Below are positions 12,295-14,052 of a DNA stretch of 14,052 nucleotides, one piece after another. The translations under genes were made by a program, and so were the position numbers. The stretch comes from JAHIYG01 sp041306075. Its GTDB lineage: Archaea > Altiarchaeota > Altiarchaeia > IMC4 > SCGC-AAA252-I15. The notes below the pieces were generated by a model that was given only the letters and a program-made list of their open reading frames with translations, did no database searches and was not told where the DNA came from. The stretch is from contig JBFYKH010000076.1 in assembly GCA_041306075.1 (NCBI GenBank), positions 1 to 14,052 of the forward strand. Reading direction: 5' to 3'. Position 1 is the stretch's first letter; the number at the start of each line of letters is the position of its first letter.

Positions 12295-12715
12295 TTCTGC
12301 TCTCGCAGAGATTCACGAGGCTTTCTGCGGAGAGCCGCGAGCACAATGACATGTCCTTCCGGGACAGCGCGATTTCGTAGATGCAGTGTTCCCTGAGGCT
12401 CCGGTCGCTTATGCCGTCGCAGCCGTCCGCTCCCCCCTTCGCTATCGCGATGTCCTTGAGGCAGATGTTCCTGACCCGCTCCTGTGAGACCTGTCCGCAT
12501 GCTGCCGCGTCGCTGGCGTTCACGGCCTGCCTGAAGGCGTTCAAGTCGGTTTTTTGCGCCTCGCTCATGGTCGTGGCCGTCGTCGACGTGGAGGTCGTGT
12601 CCGCGGCGGTCGCCTTGGCCGTCGACGGGGGCGCTGTCGTGGTCGTGGGATTGTCCGAGCCGATGCATCCGGCGGCTATCATCGCGGCAATGAGGATGAC
12701 GCGGGCTTTTTCCAT
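12275..12715 (-). CDS. Lipoprotein with three 26-residue cysteine repeats, unknown function
   Basis: A 146-residue exported protein. A short basic start (MEKAR) and hydrophobic core (VILIAAMIAAG) end in a lipobox-like AAGC with Cys17, followed by a Thr/Ser/Pro-rich linker (about 21-50) that is probably extended and glycosylated outside the cell. The rest contains six cysteines at 73, 85, 99, 111, 125 and 137: three repeats of exactly 26 residues, each with a Cys-x11-Cys pair. The consensus is C, then [VIL]S at +3/+4, a hydrophobic residue at +8, and Cys at +12. This suggests three disulfide-pinned helical hairpins. I have an impression of similar cysteine repeats in other archaeal surface proteins but cannot name a family. 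ATG 12715 lies about 31 bases after a TATA box. The 3' end overlaps the convergent ATPase gene by 20 bases. A role at the cell surface is inferred only. Confidence 0.8.
   Translation of the reverse strand: MEKARVILIAAMIAAGCIGSDNPTTTTAPPSTAKATAADTTSTSTTATTMSEAQKTDLNAFRQAVNASDAAACGQVSQERVRNICLKDIAIAKGGADGCDGISDRSLREHCIYEIALSRKDMSLCSRLSAESLVNLCESRITPAGV
12293..12499 (-). repeat. Three tandem 26-residue cysteine repeats in the lipoprotein
   Basis: These are residues 73-141. Cysteine spacing is 12, 14, 12, 14, 12 throughout. Repeat 2 (CDGISDRSLREHCIYEIA) and repeat 3 (CSRLSAESLVNLCESRI) are closest to each other; repeat 1 (CGQVSQERVRNICLKDIA) is more divergent, and repeat 3 is cut short by the C-terminus. 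Confidence 0.85.
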
Positions 12716-12739
12716 GTGAATCTTAATTTACCTCTGTGG

Positions 12740-12747
12740 CTTATAAG
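12740..12747 (-). promoter_or_regulatory. TATA box for the lipoprotein gene
   Basis: Minus-strand CTTATAAG about 31 bases before ATG 12715. It sits immediately downstream of the hisI stop (12750), so the two minus-strand genes are separate units or the promoter boosts the second. Confidence 0.6.
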
Positions 12748-12749
12748 CG

Positions 12750-13145
12750 TCACTTTCTCACGTAGGCTTTTCCAGGGTCGAAGACGACGTCCTCGAACTC
12801 CGTGAGTTTGCCGCCGTCCGCCCTTCTGAAGAAGCACGTCCTGTGGCCGGTGTGGCATGCTCCGCCCTTCTGGTCCACCACGTATAAGACGGCGTCCCCG
12901 TCGCAGTCGACGAGCACCTCGTGGACGCGCTGGGTGTTGCCGCTCTCCTCGCCCTTCAGCCACAGCTTCTTCCTGCTCGTCGAATAATAGTGGGCGAGGC
13001 CGGTCTTCAGAGTCTTATCGAGCGCCTCCTCGTTGGCATAGGCGACCATGAGCACGTCCTTCCCCTGCCTGTCCTGCACCACAACTGTTATCAGGCCGCC
13101 CGTCCCGTCGATGCTCCTGGCCTTTAACTGCCCTAAAATGCCCAT
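12750..13145 (-). CDS. hisI: Phosphoribosyl-AMP cyclohydrolase
   Basis: HisI opens the adenine ring of phosphoribosyl-AMP in the third step of histidine synthesis; it is a cytoplasmic zinc and magnesium enzyme. There are 131 residues. Family motifs include MVAYANEEALDKTL (33-46), HYYSTSRKKLWLKGEESGNT (52-71), the metal site DCDGDAV (80-86) and the segment with ACHTGHRTCFF (96-106), including Cys81, Cys97 and Cys104. It is a stand-alone HisI without the HisE domain. I chose ATG 13143-13145 rather than the ATG eight codons upstream (13167-13169) because that one is fused to the TATA box, whereas the chosen codon is 31 bases from it, as in neighbouring genes. No other his gene is in the window, so the gene is isolated from its pathway. 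Its promoter interleaves with that of aIF1A. Confidence 0.95.
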   Translation of the reverse strand: MGILGQLKARSIDGTGGLITVVVQDRQGKDVLMVAYANEEALDKTLKTGLAHYYSTSRKKLWLKGEESGNTQRVHEVLVDCDGDAVLYVVDQKGGACHTGHRTCFFRRADGGKLTEFEDVVFDPGKAYVRK

Positions 13146-13150
13146 TGTAC

Positions 13151-13158
13151 TTAATAAG
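13151..13158 (+). promoter_or_regulatory. TATA-like box for aIF1A
   Basis: TTAATAAG starts 30 bases before ATG 13181. It lies between the hisI start codon and the hisI TATA box, so it is inside the region the hisI initiation complex would cover. Confidence 0.5.
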
Positions 13159-13168
13159 GCCTCCGTCA

Positions 13169-13176
13169 TTATATAG
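13169..13176 (-). promoter_or_regulatory. TATA box for hisI
   Basis: Minus-strand CTATATAA, 31 bases before ATG 13145. It lies only five bases from the aIF1A start codon on the other strand. Confidence 0.6.
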
Positions 13177-13180
13177 GACG

Positions 13181-13546
13181 ATGACCGACGAGGGCTTCGA
13201 TTCAGCCGCGCTAGGCGACGACGAGAGGGCGGCTCCAGTTCTTGGCGCGGACGGCCAGCCTATTGTGCGGGTGAGGCTTCCGAAGCGTGGTCAGCTATTG
13301 GGCGAGGTGGAGCAGCTTCTAGGGGACCGCCGCATGACCATCAAGTGCACCGACGGCAACACCCGCCTGTGCAGGATACCCGGGAAGATAAGGAAGCGGA
13401 TTTGGATAAAGGAGGGCAACATCGTCCTCCTGGAGCCCTGGGAGGTCCAGGCCAAGGAGCGCGGGGACATACTCTGGCGTTACACCAACCAGCAGGCCGA
13501 CTATCTGAGGCGGCGGGGCTTCCTGAAGGACCTCGAGGGCATCTGA
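13181..13546 (+). CDS. eif1A: Translation initiation factor aIF1A
   Basis: Archaeal eIF1A (counterpart of bacterial IF1), which binds the small-subunit A site during initiation. There are 121 residues. An acidic, likely disordered N-terminus (about 1-27, TDEGFDSAALGDDERAAP) precedes the S1-like OB fold: VRVRLPKRGQLLGEVEQLLG (about 29-48), IKCTDGNTRLCRIPGKIRKR with the conserved GKIRKRIWI core, and EGNIVLLEPWEV. A helical tail follows (QQADYLRRRGFLKDLEG). The same frame is open back to 13145, but that ATG is on the hisI promoter; the TATA-like box 30 bases upstream supports 13181. A run of seven T directly after the stop can end the transcript. The gene is divergent from hisI and followed by a Rio1-type kinase gene. 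Confidence 0.96.
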   Translation: MTDEGFDSAALGDDERAAPVLGADGQPIVRVRLPKRGQLLGEVEQLLGDRRMTIKCTDGNTRLCRIPGKIRKRIWIKEGNIVLLEPWEVQAKERGDILWRYTNQQADYLRRRGFLKDLEGI

Positions 13547-13548
13547 CG

Positions 13549-13555
13549 TTTTTTT
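13549..13555 (+). terminator. Oligo-T tract after aIF1A, possibly also the rio1 promoter
   Basis: Seven T start two bases after the aIF1A stop. The TTTTTTAC edge also lies about 28-33 bases before the rio1 ATG, where a TATA box would be expected; no better TATA box is seen in the 36-base gap. Confidence 0.45.
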
Positions 13556-13582
13556 ACCGCATCTGGCGTATTCTCTTCAAGC

Positions 13583-14052
13583 ATGGACGAGGACAAGCTG
13601 TACAAGGCGATAGACTTGGCCGAGCGCCCCGAACGCAGGGAGGATTCGGACAGGAGGATAAGCGAGGCTGTATTCGACAGGGAGACCCTGATGGGCCTCT
13701 ATGACCTCCTGAAGAAGGACGCGTTCACGGAGCTGAAGAGCATCGTCTCGACCGGGAAGGAGGCGAGCCTCTTCCACGCCTCGCGCGGCAAAGACGAGGT
13801 GGCGGTCAAGATATACCTCGTCGAGACCTCCGACTTCAGGCACATGAGCAAGTACGTCCGCGGTGACCCGAGGTTCCAGTCGTGGAAGAACCAGAGGCAG
13901 CTCGTCTACATGTGGGCGCAGAAGGAGTTCAAGAACCTGAGCCGGGTGCAGGACTTCGTGCGCTGCCCGAAGCCTATAGCGTTCCACAACAACATACTCG
14001 TGATGGAGTTTTTGGGCGAGAACGGCCGTCCGGCGCCGAGGCTGAAGGAGGC
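13583..14052 (+). CDS. Rio1-type serine/threonine protein kinase (partial, N-terminal part)
   Basis: RIO1-family atypical kinase; in eukaryotes Rio1 acts in late small-subunit maturation, and archaeal members are thought to do likewise. The window holds 156 codons from ATG 13583 and the gene runs off the right edge. Visible features: a charged N-terminus (1-45), the nucleotide-binding loop STGKEASLF (56-64), the ATP-binding lysine in VAVKIY (Lys76), the RIO1-typical YVRGDPRFQ (91-99) and ARG/LYS-rich helix, and the hinge MEFLG (141-145). RIO1 rather than RIO2 is indicated by STGKEA and by the absence of an N-terminal winged helix. The catalytic loop lies outside the window, so activity cannot be judged. 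Its position next to aIF1A is common in archaea and fits a translation/ribosome-biogenesis unit. Confidence 0.93.
   Translation, partial: MDEDKLYKAIDLAERPERREDSDRRISEAVFDRETLMGLYDLLKKDAFTELKSIVSTGKEASLFHASRGKDEVAVKIYLVETSDFRHMSKYVRGDPRFQSWKNQRQLVYMWAQKEFKNLSRVQDFVRCPKPIAFHNNILVMEFLGENGRPAPRLKE

Noticed and set aside
12750..13169. Longer HisI starting eight codons upstream
   Set aside because: That ATG is fused to the TATA box (TATAATG), so it would lie upstream of the transcription start predicted by spacing.
1..14052. CRISPR array, insertion sequence, toxin-antitoxin pair or restriction system
   Set aside because: No regularly spaced repeats, no transposase or nuclease motifs and no terminal inverted repeats were seen; nearly all sequence is taken up by recognisable genes.

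Overview
The window is from a GC-rich archaeal chromosome (roughly 60-65 % GC by eye). The evidence is a proteasome/exosome gene cluster (psmA, SBDS, rrp4, rrp41, rrp42), eL15, eL43, RNA polymerase subunit P, the KEOPS subunit Pcc1, prefoldin beta, aIF1A, a Rio1-type kinase and an archaeal-style pilus/secretion ATPase. Most genes have a TATA box about 30 bases before the start codon, which points to leaderless transcripts. The gene set fits Euryarchaeota or a DPANN-type lineage. I lean slightly to the latter because of a cysteine-repeat lipoprotein and a half-length NFACT protein, but the sequence alone does not fix the taxon.

Layout. Positions 1-1100 are accessory in character: the tail of a membrane protein, a broken gene carrying a frameshift and a stop codon, and a small AT-richer membrane protein next to the 3' end of a tRNA-Asn gene. 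Positions 1266-5900 hold eL15 (minus strand), a long ROK-like kinase (plus), an Rqc2/NFACT homologue lacking its C-terminal half (minus), an eIF2B-like/ribose-1,5-bisphosphate isomerase (plus) and an unrecognised 165-residue protein overlapping it. Positions 5940-10760 are the informational core on the plus strand, with several internal promoters: the proteasome alpha subunit, SBDS, the exosome cap and ring, eL43, Rpo12, Pcc1 and prefoldin beta. Positions 10760-14052 hold a pilus/secretion ATPase, a convergent lipoprotein, hisI, and divergent aIF1A followed by a rio1 gene cut by the window edge.

How the genes fit together. The core joins protein degradation (20S proteasome), 3'-5' RNA decay (exosome), ribosome maturation (SBDS, Rio1), translation (eL15, eL43, aIF1A, NFACT), tRNA modification (Pcc1), transcription (Rpo12) and folding (prefoldin). 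eL15 lies about 4 kb away on the other strand, and no RNase P subunit or Brix-domain gene is seen between eL15 and psmA.

I see no CRISPR array, insertion sequence, toxin-antitoxin pair or obvious defence cassette, and no clearly new multi-gene system. The observations most worth checking are the NFACT protein without an RNA-binding half, the RGG-rich insertion in Rrp4, the exact 26-residue cysteine repeats of the lipoprotein, and the interleaved hisI/aIF1A promoters.
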